The notes under the pieces are model-generated. The model had not been told where the DNA came from. It did no database searches and worked only from the letters and a program-made list of their open reading frames with translations. Below are positions 45,288-53,621 of a stretch of 64,000 nt of DNA, one piece after another (within the stretch, counting starts at the first letter, position 1; the number at the start of each line of letters is the position of its first letter). Where the stretch lies: positions 496,001-560,000 of the forward strand of contig NZ_FMAR01000001.1 of the NCBI RefSeq assembly GCF_900094705.1. The letters run 5' to 3'. The translations under genes and the position numbers were made by a program. This stretch comes from Chitinophaga costaii (GTDB lineage Bacteria; Bacteroidota; Bacteroidia; Chitinophagales; Chitinophagaceae).

Positions 45288-46358
45288 TTATTTTATCACA
45301 CATTGCAGCAGGGTATAGCTCATACCCATCTGATCATTCTGGCTAATTACCGTAAGGCCAGCCGCGGTAATGCAGGCAATCAAGTCATCTGAGTGATACA
45401 TCTGGCTATTGCCATTGGCCATGGCGGTAAAGTACAGCGACGTTTGCTGCAGGCAGTAGGCAGCAGACTTAAACACCTGCCGGTCCCAAAACGGTTCCAG
45501 GATGTAAATGCGGCCCCCATCTGCCAGTGAAGCCATGCAACGTTGCAGGATCGCAATAATCTGGGCCTCGGAGAAGCAGTCCAGGAACTGGCTCATCCAG
45601 ATGGCGTCAAATTTTCCGTCGGGGAAGGGCAGGTTTTCATTCAGCACATCGGTGGTGAAGAAAGATACCCGGTGTTCCAGGCCGGCGGCTTTGATCTTTT
45701 GTGTTGCAATCCCCATCTGGCCGGGCAGGTCCAGGATGGTAACTTGCACATCGGGGTCGTAACCCGTGCAGGCCAGGGCCCACTTGCCGGTGTTGCCACC
45801 CAGTTCCAGCAGTTGGCGGGGCTTGCTGGCAAATACCACGGGCAGTACCTGCGGATAAGCAATATCGGAATAATAGTGATCGAAGTCGAACCAGCTTTTG
45901 CCAATGTCAGGCGGCAGCAGCGACAGGCCCGGGTAAATGGTTTCCCAGGGCCCCAGCTCCCGCAGGCCGGCCGGCTTGCCGGTTATGAGGGCTTCCTCCA
46001 GGTGGTCCATGCCCCGGTAGCAAATGTCTTGGGTGAAGTCCATGTTAATGCGGGTCAGCTCATCATATTCTATAAAATAACCCATTTTGGAGAGGGTATA
46101 TTTTTTATCGTTGACCAGCAGCAGTTCTATGCCCAGGCCCGCTTCCAGCAGCACACGCACGGCATATTTGCTCAAGGTAAGCTGGGCCACAATGTCTTCC
46201 AGGCTAATACCGGCGCGGCCCGCATCGGATATAATCTTTAGAATGCCCAGGTTGCGCAGTGCGCGCGTGGCCTGGAACGCCACGGGGGCAAAAGCCAGTT
46301 GAAGGGCGGCTTCCTTAGCCTGCAAGGCGGTTTTTGTTTCTTTGGAAAAAAAGTTCAT
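45288..46358 (-). CDS. SAM-dependent methyltransferase with winged-helix N-terminus
   Basis: A 356-residue protein built like small-molecule O-methyltransferases: a helix-turn-helix dimerisation part (about 35-100) and a Rossmann domain with LLELGGNTG (183-191) and the acidic VTILDLPGQ. It probably methylates the aromatic ring or its hydroxyl; ring-methylated flexirubins are known. C- versus O-methylation cannot be decided by eye. A 96-base gap follows before the halogenase gene. Confidence 0.82.
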   Translation of the reverse strand: MNFFSKETKTALQAKEAALQLAFAPVAFQATRALRNLGILKIISDAGRAGISLEDIVAQLTLSKYAVRVLLEAGLGIELLLVNDKKYTLSKMGYFIEYDELTRINMDFTQDICYRGMDHLEEALITGKPAGLRELGPWETIYPGLSLLPPDIGKSWFDFDHYYSDIAYPQVLPVVFASKPRQLLELGGNTGKWALACTGYDPDVQVTILDLPGQMGIATQKIKAAGLEHRVSFFTTDVLNENLPFPDGKFDAIWMSQFLDCFSEAQIIAILQRCMASLADGGRIYILEPFWDRQVFKSAAYCLQQTSLYFTAMANGNSQMYHSDDLIACITAAGLTVISQNDQMGMSYTLLQCVIK

Positions 46359-46394
46359 GAAAGACGTAATAGGTTGCGTGGTAATGAGCTGTAT

Positions 46395-47561
46395 TTAAAA
46401 TTTGGAAAATACCATGGCCGCATTACAGCCGCCAAAGCCGGAAGTTGTTTTTATAAAATGCTGCATACCAGGTTGGTAACGACTTTGGTTACTGATATCC
46501 AACGGCTGGCTTACGCCCAGGGTTTCAAATCCCGGGGTGGCCAGCAGGCAGTTGTGCAGCAAGGCATGCATACTCACAATACTTTCCAGCAGGCCCGCTG
46601 CACCCAGGGTATGGCCATAGTAACCTTTGAGGCTAAATACCGGCGCATGGGCAATACCTGCCAGGCCAAAGGCTTTGGCCTCCATCTCATCGTTGTACGG
46701 CGTAGCCGTGCCATGGGCGGAGATAAAGGCTATTTCCTTCGGCGATAGTTCCGTATTATCTATGGCTTTCTGCAGGGCCAGCGCCAGTTCTGCGCCAGTG
46801 CGGGAAGGACCAGAAATATGATTGGCGTCGTTGCTAACCCCACCGCCGCCTATGCGGATGTTGCTCACCGGCGATTGCAGGGCCGGATTGTTGGTCAATA
46901 CCAGCGTGGCGGCGGCCTCCCCCAGGTTCAGCCCATTGCGGGCAACGTCGAAGGGGCGGCATACCTGGCTGCTCAATGCATGAAAGGAGGAAAATCCGGA
47001 CACCACAAATTGCGTCAGTATATCTGCGCCGGCAATCACCACCTGGTCGTATTGGCCAGAGGCCATCAACCGTTTGGCCGTAAGAATAGCCAGCAGCCCG
47101 GAAATGCAGGCATTGCTCACCACCAGGGGGGGAGATGACGCCTGGAAATAGGCGCCAATGGTGGCCGCAGTATCATACAGTTGCATGCCCCGCAGCGCAG
47201 CCGCATCGGGCACCTGGCCTGCATGCTGCTCCAGCCAGTCTATATTGCCCTTGGTGGTGCTGAGCAGCAGCAAGGTGCGCGGCTGCGACAGGCGAATGCT
47301 GGTTTGGCCCAATGCCTCGTTAATAGAGGCAATGACTAACTGCTCAAATTTGGTAAGCCCCTGCACGGTTAGCCCGGCAGTATAAGCCGCCAGTTGTTCC
47401 GGCAGGATAATCCCTGCCGGCAGTTCCGTTTCCATGCAGGGCAGTTGCAAAGGCTGTAAGCCGCTCCTGCCCTGGCTTACCGCAGCGTAGTTTTGCGCCG
47501 TGGTAGCCCCCAGTGGAGAAGTAATATTATCCGCCGCTACATACACAGGTTGCATATTCAC
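46395..47561 (-). CDS. Beta-ketoacyl-ACP synthase (KS, second)
   Basis: A 388-residue ketosynthase with Cys152 in SNACISG, His283 in SAHGTAT, Lys312 and His317 in LKGYYGHTLG. The catalytic set is complete. Its N-terminal region is divergent from the other two, suggesting a distinct task such as the first condensation on 4-coumaroyl or a late step. It follows the thioesterase gene by three bases. Confidence 0.9.
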   Translation of the reverse strand: MNMQPVYVAADNITSPLGATTAQNYAAVSQGRSGLQPLQLPCMETELPAGIILPEQLAAYTAGLTVQGLTKFEQLVIASINEALGQTSIRLSQPRTLLLLSTTKGNIDWLEQHAGQVPDAAALRGMQLYDTAATIGAYFQASSPPLVVSNACISGLLAILTAKRLMASGQYDQVVIAGADILTQFVVSGFSSFHALSSQVCRPFDVARNGLNLGEAAATLVLTNNPALQSPVSNIRIGGGGVSNDANHISGPSRTGAELALALQKAIDNTELSPKEIAFISAHGTATPYNDEMEAKAFGLAGIAHAPVFSLKGYYGHTLGAAGLLESIVSMHALLHNCLLATPGFETLGVSQPLDISNQSRYQPGMQHFIKTTSGFGGCNAAMVFSKF

Positions 47562-47564
47562 TGG

Positions 47565-47990
47565 TTAAGACAAAGCATGTTGTTGTTTCCACTGCTCAAA
47601 AAACTTAGGCAGGATGAGCTGCAACGTTTGTGTTGACTTGTCGAGGAACACCTGCACGGAAGCGCCGGTGGCCACGATCTCGTGGGTAGTGGCATTGTAC
47701 AGCGTGTACTCAAAACGTATTTTGGCCGCCGGGGTAGGCACATAACGCGTTTCTACGATCACACTGTCGCCATAACGCAGGCTGCGTTTATAGTTACAGT
47801 CTACATGCACCACTGGTACGGTATATCCATTGGCAAAAATATCGAGATAACGCAGGCCAAATTTGTTGCCAAAGGCTTCGCGCCCATCTTCAAAATAACG
47901 CACGTAGTGGCCATGCCATACAATACCTAAAGGATCTGCCTCGTTAAACCGCACTAAAATTTCCACTCTTTCCGACAACAATGCCTCCAT
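47565..47990 (-). CDS. 4HBT/YbgC-type acyl thioesterase
   Basis: A 141-residue hotdog thioesterase with the motif ADPLGIVWHGHYVRYFE; Asp19 and His26 fit the D-x-x-G-x-V-x-H site. It would release the aryl polyene from ACP or edit stalled chains. It starts just after a terminator-like hairpin that ends the tandem secreted-protein genes, so transcription of this part probably starts nearby. Confidence 0.88.
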   Translation of the reverse strand: MEALLSERVEILVRFNEADPLGIVWHGHYVRYFEDGREAFGNKFGLRYLDIFANGYTVPVVHVDCNYKRSLRYGDSVIVETRYVPTPAAKIRFEYTLYNATTHEIVATGASVQVFLDKSTQTLQLILPKFFEQWKQQHALS

Positions 47991-48021
47991 AGAAAAAAAT
48001 AAGTATCAAATAAAAACAAAC

Positions 48022-48059
48022 TGGCCTGTTTCGTGCAAAAATTGCCATGAAACAGGCCA
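48022..48059 (-). terminator. Hairpin terminator inside the pigment cluster
   Basis: TGGCCTGTTTC (48022-48032) pairs perfectly with GAAACAGGCCA (48049-48059), 16-base loop, followed on the minus strand by GTTTGTTTTTATTTG. It stands between the tandem secreted proteins and the thioesterase gene. The interrupted T-run suggests partial termination. Confidence 0.6.
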
Positions 48060-48072
48060 TCATGAAAAAAAG

Positions 48073-48693
48073 CTAGCTATTAGCCTTCACCCATTTTTTA
48101 TAATCGTGGTTGTCTATATCATTGATGGTTTCATATACCACGTGCAACCAATAATTGCGCATGGTAAATCCTTTGCCGGTTTGCACATACCGCTGTGACA
48201 ACAATACTTTTTTATGAGACAGGTCTATCAGCACTGCATAAATTGCCCCCTTCTTCTGGCCTTTATCCAACGCTTCCACGATGAAGAGCAAGCCTATGCC
48301 GCTACCCTTGTAATGGGCGGCTATTTTGGCAATGTCCGCATCTTTAAAGCGCTCAAAATCGGCGGCATCACTGCTTTTCAGCTTGTCTTCGCTGATGCCC
48401 TCATTAAACTTGGTTACCTGGGTCAGTTCGTTTTTTACCGGGTGATGGAAGGCACCGGCGATGTCGTATTTCTTAACCTCGTTCACCACTACATCATTGT
48501 AACTGGGTACTACTTTACTTATAAAATCGGTCGCGTTCAAGGCCGTTTCGCCCAGGTAGCGCGTTTGGGTAAAGTCCACACCCAGGTAAGTAAGGGTGGC
48601 TTTATCGTCTGCAAAGAATGTTTTTAGGGTTTGGGCCTGCACCGCTAGTTGGCATAAAAGCAAGGTGCACACAGCCCATAAAATCTTTTTCAT
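48073..48693 (-). CDS. Secreted protein of unknown function, tandem paralog 1
   Basis: A 206-residue exported protein with signal peptide ending AVQAQ. It is about the same length as the next gene and clearly related: both have TYLGVDFTQ/S-x-RYL near residue 35, a DIAxxF/xxxV block, GIGLLFIVEA in the middle, and end DYKKWxKANS. I do not recognise the family. The ATG at 48693 is chosen because the signal peptide begins there. It is not part of the standard aryl-polyene gene set that I know. A hairpin follows its stop. Confidence 0.65.
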   Translation of the reverse strand: MKKILWAVCTLLLCQLAVQAQTLKTFFADDKATLTYLGVDFTQTRYLGETALNATDFISKVVPSYNDVVVNEVKKYDIAGAFHHPVKNELTQVTKFNEGISEDKLKSSDAADFERFKDADIAKIAAHYKGSGIGLLFIVEALDKGQKKGAIYAVLIDLSHKKVLLSQRYVQTGKGFTMRNYWLHVVYETINDIDNHDYKKWVKANS

Positions 48694-48846
48694 ATTACTG
48701 ATTGAGGTTATGATGAAATGTAAGATTGCAGTGCAAAATACAAATTCAATTGGCAAATCGCACCCTTAGGCTAGCCGGCCGGTCATATTCCAGCGGGCAG
48801 CGACGATACTTTACCGCCTCCCCGATCTCCAAGGCCCCCGGCCCTG

Positions 48847-49461
48847 CTAGCTATTGGCTTTCTTCCACCGTTTGTAATCGCGGCCGCTAATATCTTTAAG
48901 GGTAGCCGCCAGGGCGGCCGTCCATTGTATGCCGGCTCGGCCTCGTTTTATATACCGTTTGCTGAGCAATACCTCTCCGGTACCGAGTGCGGTGAGTACC
49001 ACGTACACGGCAACTTTCCAGCTTTTGCAGTCTGCAGCTTCCACTACGAATAGCAGGCCTATACCTTCGCCGCTATAATGGCGGGCTACACTTGCGATAT
49101 CAGCTGGTTGCAAGCGCTGAAAATCGGTGGCAGTATTGGATTTTATGACACTGGTATCTATACTGGCATTGATCTGCTTTACCTGGGAGAGATCGTTATG
49201 CACCGCTTGGCGGTAAAAGGATGCGGCAATGTCGTATCGCTGGGGATGGTTTACCACCTCCGTATTGATGTCGGGAATTACCTGGCTTTTAAATTGGCCG
49301 GGGTGCAGGGAGGGGGCGTGGAGGTAGCGCATTTGCGAAAAGTCTACTCCCAGGAAAGTGAGGGGCAGCTGGCTGTTGGCCAAAAATTCGGAGAGGGTTT
49401 GCGCCACACCTTGGCCGGTAAGGGCCACCAGGAAAAACACCAGCAGTTTTATTTTTTTCAT
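48847..49461 (-). CDS. Secreted protein of unknown function, tandem paralog 2
   Basis: A 204-residue protein with signal peptide ending GVAQ, homologous to the preceding entry over its whole length: LTFLGVDFSQMRYL, YDIAASF, DLSQVKQINASID, GIGLLFVVEAADC and the C-terminal DYKRWKKANS. The duplication is old enough for wide divergence, yet length and ends are kept, suggesting both are functional. Each gene has a flank of about 140-150 bases, longer than elsewhere in the cluster, so they may have their own promoters. Confidence 0.65.
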   Translation of the reverse strand: MKKIKLLVFFLVALTGQGVAQTLSEFLANSQLPLTFLGVDFSQMRYLHAPSLHPGQFKSQVIPDINTEVVNHPQRYDIAASFYRQAVHNDLSQVKQINASIDTSVIKSNTATDFQRLQPADIASVARHYSGEGIGLLFVVEAADCKSWKVAVYVVLTALGTGEVLLSKRYIKRGRAGIQWTAALAATLKDISGRDYKRWKKANS

Positions 49462-49597
49462 AACAGGGCACCGGGTTTTAAGGCGGAATAGGTAAAATAA
49501 AGTTTTTGGCAACGGAAGGCCACAGCACCCCGCTGCCTGCAGGCTATTAACCTGCCAATACCGGTTTTTTATCCACGATGGGGGCTGCCCATTTTCA

Positions 49598-50002
49598 TCA
49601 GGGATTTATAAAAATCTTAAGCTCACAACTGGCCAGCACTTCTGCTTGTAGCATTACGCGGGCCAGCACGCTGGTGGCGTTAAATACGGTGTTCTGCACT
49701 TCTATCCGGGTTTGCACCCTGGCGCCGGCTGGCGGCAAGCGGTTTATCTGCAAATCTTTTACCGCGCCGATAAAGCCCACCTTCACCGGCTCATTTTTTT
49801 GCAAAGCCAGGAAACCAGCATGGGCCGCCGCCGTTTGGGCCATGTTTTCCAACAGGCCGGAAGGGGAAAACTTCCCAGCCTGCACGAAAATATTGTCTGC
49901 ATTGATGGTGAGGGCCGTGTCGGCACTTTTGTCGGTGGCACCGGTCAGGGTGTCTATCATCACCATGGGCGGGCGCTGTGGTATATATTGAAGAATGTCC
50001 AT
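49598..50002 (-). CDS. Hotdog-fold dehydratase-like protein (ApeP-like)
   Basis: A 134-residue hotdog protein beginning ILQYIPQRPPMVMIDTL, the start of the short dehydratase type in aryl-polyene clusters. The FSPSGLLENMAQTAAAHAG segment keeps the Glu (Glu52) of FabZ-like enzymes, but the usual HFPG histidine is not visible (QAGKFSPSG instead). It may complement the partner at 38256-38630. It is 42 bases from the acyltransferase gene. Confidence 0.75.
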   Translation of the reverse strand: MDILQYIPQRPPMVMIDTLTGATDKSADTALTINADNIFVQAGKFSPSGLLENMAQTAAAHAGFLALQKNEPVKVGFIGAVKDLQINRLPPAGARVQTRIEVQNTVFNATSVLARVMLQAEVLASCELKIFINP

Positions 50003-50044
50003 GAATAAGTATAGTCAGTTACATAAAACGGAGGGAAAGCCGGC

Positions 50045-50974
50045 TTAGTGTGTGCCGGCTGTTTTTTCGGGCAGGTGCTGCCCGGCGGGGGCCGGGTCTT
50101 CCTGCCAGAAGTCGTAATAGTTATACCACTGCTCCGGGTACTGCCTCACCTTCTCTTCCAGGGCTTGCACAAAATCATGCACCGCTTCGTTCTTACCTTC
50201 CTGGCGGCGGCCATGGTAGTATTTGGGCGGCGTGGCCGAGAGGTGATAATGAGTGGCACTTTCCTTAAAGGCAAATACTACACACACCGGCACTTTAAAG
50301 GTAGCCGCCAGCAAAAAAGGCCCTGCCGGAAAGGCTGCAACATGGCCCAGAAAAGGCACCTGCACGGTTTTATTACCTTCCATAAAACGGTCGGCATGCA
50401 TACACACCAGCTCATTTTTATGCAGGGCGTCGTTGATCGCGTAAATGTGGGACAGGTCGTTTTTAATGACAATGATATGCACTTTACGCTGGCCGGTGAC
50501 CGATTCCAGATAAGCCTTTATTTGGGCATGCTCCCCATCATACATCACAATGTGGATAGGGGTTTGCAGGCGTTCAAAGAGGTAGCCCGCCACTTCCCAG
50601 TTGCCCGCGTGGGCACTGAGCAATATGCCGCCCTGTTTTGCAGCAATGATGTTGCGCAGATGTATTTCCCCGTCAAATTCAAAGGTAAAGGGGCTGGGCA
50701 TATTGGCCATAACAACCACCTTATCGATGATCGTTTGCCCAAAGCGGTAGTAGTTATGGTACACCGCCCACCCACTGCGCCAGCGGCCAAAGTGTATGCG
50801 CCGGCGAAAATACCGGTAACTGTATTTAGTAGTGCTAAAAGAAAACAGGCAATAATAAAGACTGACCAGGCGAAGTAAAAAGTACGCAGGATACACGCCT
50901 CCCATGCGCAAGAGGCTTATGAAAACACGGTAACCCAGCGGCGTGCCTTTGGACTTTCCTTCCCATGCGGGCAT
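50045..50974 (-). CDS. LpxL/HtrB-like lysophospholipid acyltransferase
   Basis: A 309-residue membrane-associated acyltransferase with the HX4E motif (His122-Glu127) in LSAHAGNWEVAG, and a late FLGHVAAFPAGPFLLA. The family adds acyl chains from acyl-ACP to lipids. In this cluster it is a good candidate for moving the polyene acyl chain from ACP to its acceptor, a lipid, sugar or resorcinol. Its start overlaps the ACP stop by one base (TAATG-type coupling). Confidence 0.87.
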   Translation of the reverse strand: MPAWEGKSKGTPLGYRVFISLLRMGGVYPAYFLLRLVSLYYCLFSFSTTKYSYRYFRRRIHFGRWRSGWAVYHNYYRFGQTIIDKVVVMANMPSPFTFEFDGEIHLRNIIAAKQGGILLSAHAGNWEVAGYLFERLQTPIHIVMYDGEHAQIKAYLESVTGQRKVHIIVIKNDLSHIYAINDALHKNELVCMHADRFMEGNKTVQVPFLGHVAAFPAGPFLLAATFKVPVCVVFAFKESATHYHLSATPPKYYHGRRQEGKNEAVHDFVQALEEKVRQYPEQWYNYYDFWQEDPAPAGQHLPEKTAGTH

Positions 50975-51231
50975 TACACCAGTTCTTTTTGTTTAAGACG
51001 GGTTATCACGTAATCATAAAAATCCTGGAAAGTAACGATGTTGTGAAAGTCCTCCGGTTTCACCTTGAAACCGAAATTACTTTCTATCACTACCACCAGA
51101 TCAATATAATCAAGGCTATCTAAATCCAGTGTGGCCTTCAGGTCTGCCTCCGGAGCAATTTTGCCGGGATCTACCTCAAATTCCTCTACCAGAAAAGCGT
51201 TTGTCCGTGTTATGATAGTTGCAACTTCCAT
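50974..51231 (-). CDS. Acyl carrier protein 2 of the pigment cluster
   Basis: An 85-residue ACP with DLDSLDYIDLVV; Ser39 is the phosphopantetheine site. It is coupled to the LpxL-like acyltransferase gene, so it may present the finished polyene to that enzyme. A TATATCTG box just upstream (51242-51252 region, minus strand) is a one-mismatch match to TAnnTTTG and could be a promoter for the downstream genes. Confidence 0.92.
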   Translation of the reverse strand: MEVATIITRTNAFLVEEFEVDPGKIAPEADLKATLDLDSLDYIDLVVVIESNFGFKVKPEDFHNIVTFQDFYDYVITRLKQKELV

Positions 51232-51568
51232 AAAGTGTGATCCAGATATAGGTTAAGCTATTAAAAAATCAGTGATGTATCGAATAGTGAAACCAATAAG
51301 ATGTGGGCTGTTTCGCTGGCACATCCTTTTTTTAATTGAAATTATTCCAGGTGTAGGCCGGGTATACAGTTCCCGCAGATTGGAAATAGGATCGGCTTTA
51401 AACGCTGCAAAATATAAATTTATTTACTATTCCGCAGTTTTTCATCCCCCTTTTATGGTAAAACGTTCCAGGTTACCCGCCGCGGCTGCAAGCTGGAGGC
51501 TGCTTTCACCGGTCATCTACTTCCATGCTATTTCACCATTCCCGGCATATTTCCCAGGCGTTGTAAGC
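51232..51568. other. Longest gap of the pigment cluster, probable internal promoter
   Basis: 337 bases between the ketosynthase stop at 51569 and the ACP 2 start. No minus-strand open frame resembling a gene is visible; the plus-strand frame covering it runs into the ketosynthase as an antisense shadow. AT-rich sequence and the TATATCTG box near the ACP start suggest a second transcription start. A weak GATGTG/CACATC stem near 51301 precedes T7 on the plus strand only. Confidence 0.5.
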
Positions 51569-52798
51569 CTAAGCGCCCTCCCATTTTTTTACAATCAGCG
51601 AGGAATTGGTACCACCAAATCCAAAGGAATTAGACAAAAATACATTAAAATTTTTATTAATAGTATCGGTTACCAAATTCAGGGGCGCGGAGGCTTCATC
51701 GGGGTTTTCGAAGTTAATGTTGGGAGCAATAAAACCCTGCTGCATCATAAGCATAGCATATACGATCTCGCTGGCACCGGCCATCCAGCATTCGTGCCCG
51801 GTCATTGACTTAGTAGAGCTAATGGGCGGCCGCCACTGGCCAAACACGCTGTGCAGGGCCTGGGCCTCGCTGGCATCGCCGGCGGGGGTACTGGTAGCGT
51901 GGGCGTTAATATAGCCGATTTCCTTTCCGGAAATACCCGCGTCTTGCAGGGCAATCTGGAGGGAGCGCATAGGCCCGTCTACCGTAGGATTGGAAATATG
52001 GCTGCCATTGGAACTAAAGCCATACCCTATTATTTCACCCAGGATGTTGGCCCCCCGGCGCTGGGCCGATTCCAGACTTTCCAGGATTACCGTGGCCGCC
52101 CCACCGCTTGGCACTAGTCCATCGCGGTCGCGGTCAAAGGGGCGGGAGGCCTTTGCTGGCGCATCTTCCCGGATAGAGAAGGCCGCAATGGCGTCGAAAT
52201 TGCCCATAGACAAAAGATTAATCTCCTGTGCCCCGCCACAGATCACGCAGTCCTGCATGCCATTGCGGATAAACATATACCCCAGGCCAATGGCGTGGGA
52301 ACCGCTGGCGCAGGCCGCACTTATACTGAAGTTTACTCCCCGTAGGCGGAATATGGTGGCCAGGTTCATCGTTACAGTAGAGTTCATCGTCTGAAATACA
52401 GAGCCAGAGCCTACCATCATCGTATCTTTTTTCTCCCGCATAATGTCGGTGGCTTCGATCACGGGCTTGGCCGAACTATCGTTGCCGTACAAAATACCTA
52501 CGGGATATTTTTCCATAAAATCTGGGTCTATGCGGGCTTCCGCCAGGGCTTCGCGGGTGGCCATGTAGGCAAATTCTGCCTGCTCGGGCATCATCATCCG
52601 CGCCCGCCGGTCCAGGAAGGGCTTCAGATCAGGCCTTTCTACGTAACCAGTAAGGCCGGAACGGTATCCAAATGCTTTGCGGGCAGGGTCCAGGATAATG
52701 CCAGAACGCCCCTTGTATAACGATTCACTAACGGTGGCCAGGTTTTTTCCTATGCAGGAGTAAATGCCCAGGCCGGTGATGACTACTCTGTGGTTCAT
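51569..52798 (-). CDS. Beta-ketoacyl-ACP synthase (KS, third)
   Basis: A 409-residue ketosynthase, complete active site: Cys163 in SAACASG, His300 in NAHATST, Lys330 and His335 in STKSMTGHECWMAG. The GHECW variant instead of GHxxGA sets it apart from the other two. It lies 73 bases from fabG. It may work as the elongation KS or an initiation enzyme. Confidence 0.92.
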   Translation of the reverse strand: MNHRVVITGLGIYSCIGKNLATVSESLYKGRSGIILDPARKAFGYRSGLTGYVERPDLKPFLDRRARMMMPEQAEFAYMATREALAEARIDPDFMEKYPVGILYGNDSSAKPVIEATDIMREKKDTMMVGSGSVFQTMNSTVTMNLATIFRLRGVNFSISAACASGSHAIGLGYMFIRNGMQDCVICGGAQEINLLSMGNFDAIAAFSIREDAPAKASRPFDRDRDGLVPSGGAATVILESLESAQRRGANILGEIIGYGFSSNGSHISNPTVDGPMRSLQIALQDAGISGKEIGYINAHATSTPAGDASEAQALHSVFGQWRPPISSTKSMTGHECWMAGASEIVYAMLMMQQGFIAPNINFENPDEASAPLNLVTDTINKNFNVFLSNSFGFGGTNSSLIVKKWEGA

Positions 52799-52871
52799 AT
52801 GCTACTGCCCCCGCTGTGTGCAACGGGGCGCTCTAAAGTTACAATTTATAATGGGGATGCACCGGCGGTGA

Positions 52872-53621
52872 TCAGGTGTATAGCCCCCCGTTAATAGACA
52901 ATACTTCGCCCGTGATATAGCCCGCTTCCTTCGATACAAAAAAGGCTACGGCGGCAGCCACTTCTTCCGGGGTGCCAAAACGGTTCATGGGTACCTGGGC
53001 CGCGAGCTCTTTTTCATTCAGTTCCGCCGTCATGTCGGTGGTGATGAAGCCCGGGGCCACGGCATTTACCGTTACCCCCCGTTTGGCAACTTCCTGGGCC
53101 AGCGCTTTGGTGGCGCCAATTACACCGGCCTTGGCAGCTGAATAATTGGTTTGCCCTGGCAGCCCTTTAATGCCACTGAGTGATACGATGTTTACAATAC
53201 GCCCAAAGCGTTTCATCAGCATACCATTGATCAACAGTTTGGTCACGTAGAAAAAACCATCCAGGTTAGTACCCAGCACATTGCGCCACTGCTGGCTGGT
53301 CATCCAGAAAAACAAGGCGTCCTCCCGGATGCCGGCATTGTTTACCAGCACTTCAATAGGTTTGTCTTTATTGGCCTCCAGCCAGCCACCCAGCACTTCC
53401 TGTACGGCAGCCTCGCTGGATACGTCGAATGGCAGCAATACGCCGCCAGTGCCGGCTGCCGTAACGGCTGCCAGGGTTTCTTCCGCAGCGGCCTGGTTGC
53501 CCTTGTAGGTAATGATAACGTGGTATCCCAGCGTGGCCAGCCGGATACTCACGGCCCTGCCTATTCCCCTGGACCCGCCGGTCACTAATGCATATTTCAT
53601 GTGTTGTGTTATCGTGGTCAT
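52872..53621 (-). CDS. 3-oxoacyl-ACP reductase (FabG-like)
   Basis: A 249-residue SDR that reduces 3-oxoacyl-ACP with NADPH in each polyene cycle. VTGGSRGIGRAV at about 13-24, NNAG, the Ser in VSLSG, and YSAAK are all visible, as is the FabG-like ending GYITGEVLSINGGLY. The ATG at 53621 overlaps the lyase stop by one base (TAATG); another ATG at 53600 gives the more common start MKYALVTG. Confidence 0.93.
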   Translation of the reverse strand: MTTITQHMKYALVTGGSRGIGRAVSIRLATLGYHVIITYKGNQAAAEETLAAVTAAGTGGVLLPFDVSSEAAVQEVLGGWLEANKDKPIEVLVNNAGIREDALFFWMTSQQWRNVLGTNLDGFFYVTKLLINGMLMKRFGRIVNIVSLSGIKGLPGQTNYSAAKAGVIGATKALAQEVAKRGVTVNAVAPGFITTDMTAELNEKELAAQVPMNRFGTPEEVAAAVAFFVSKEAGYITGEVLSINGGLYT

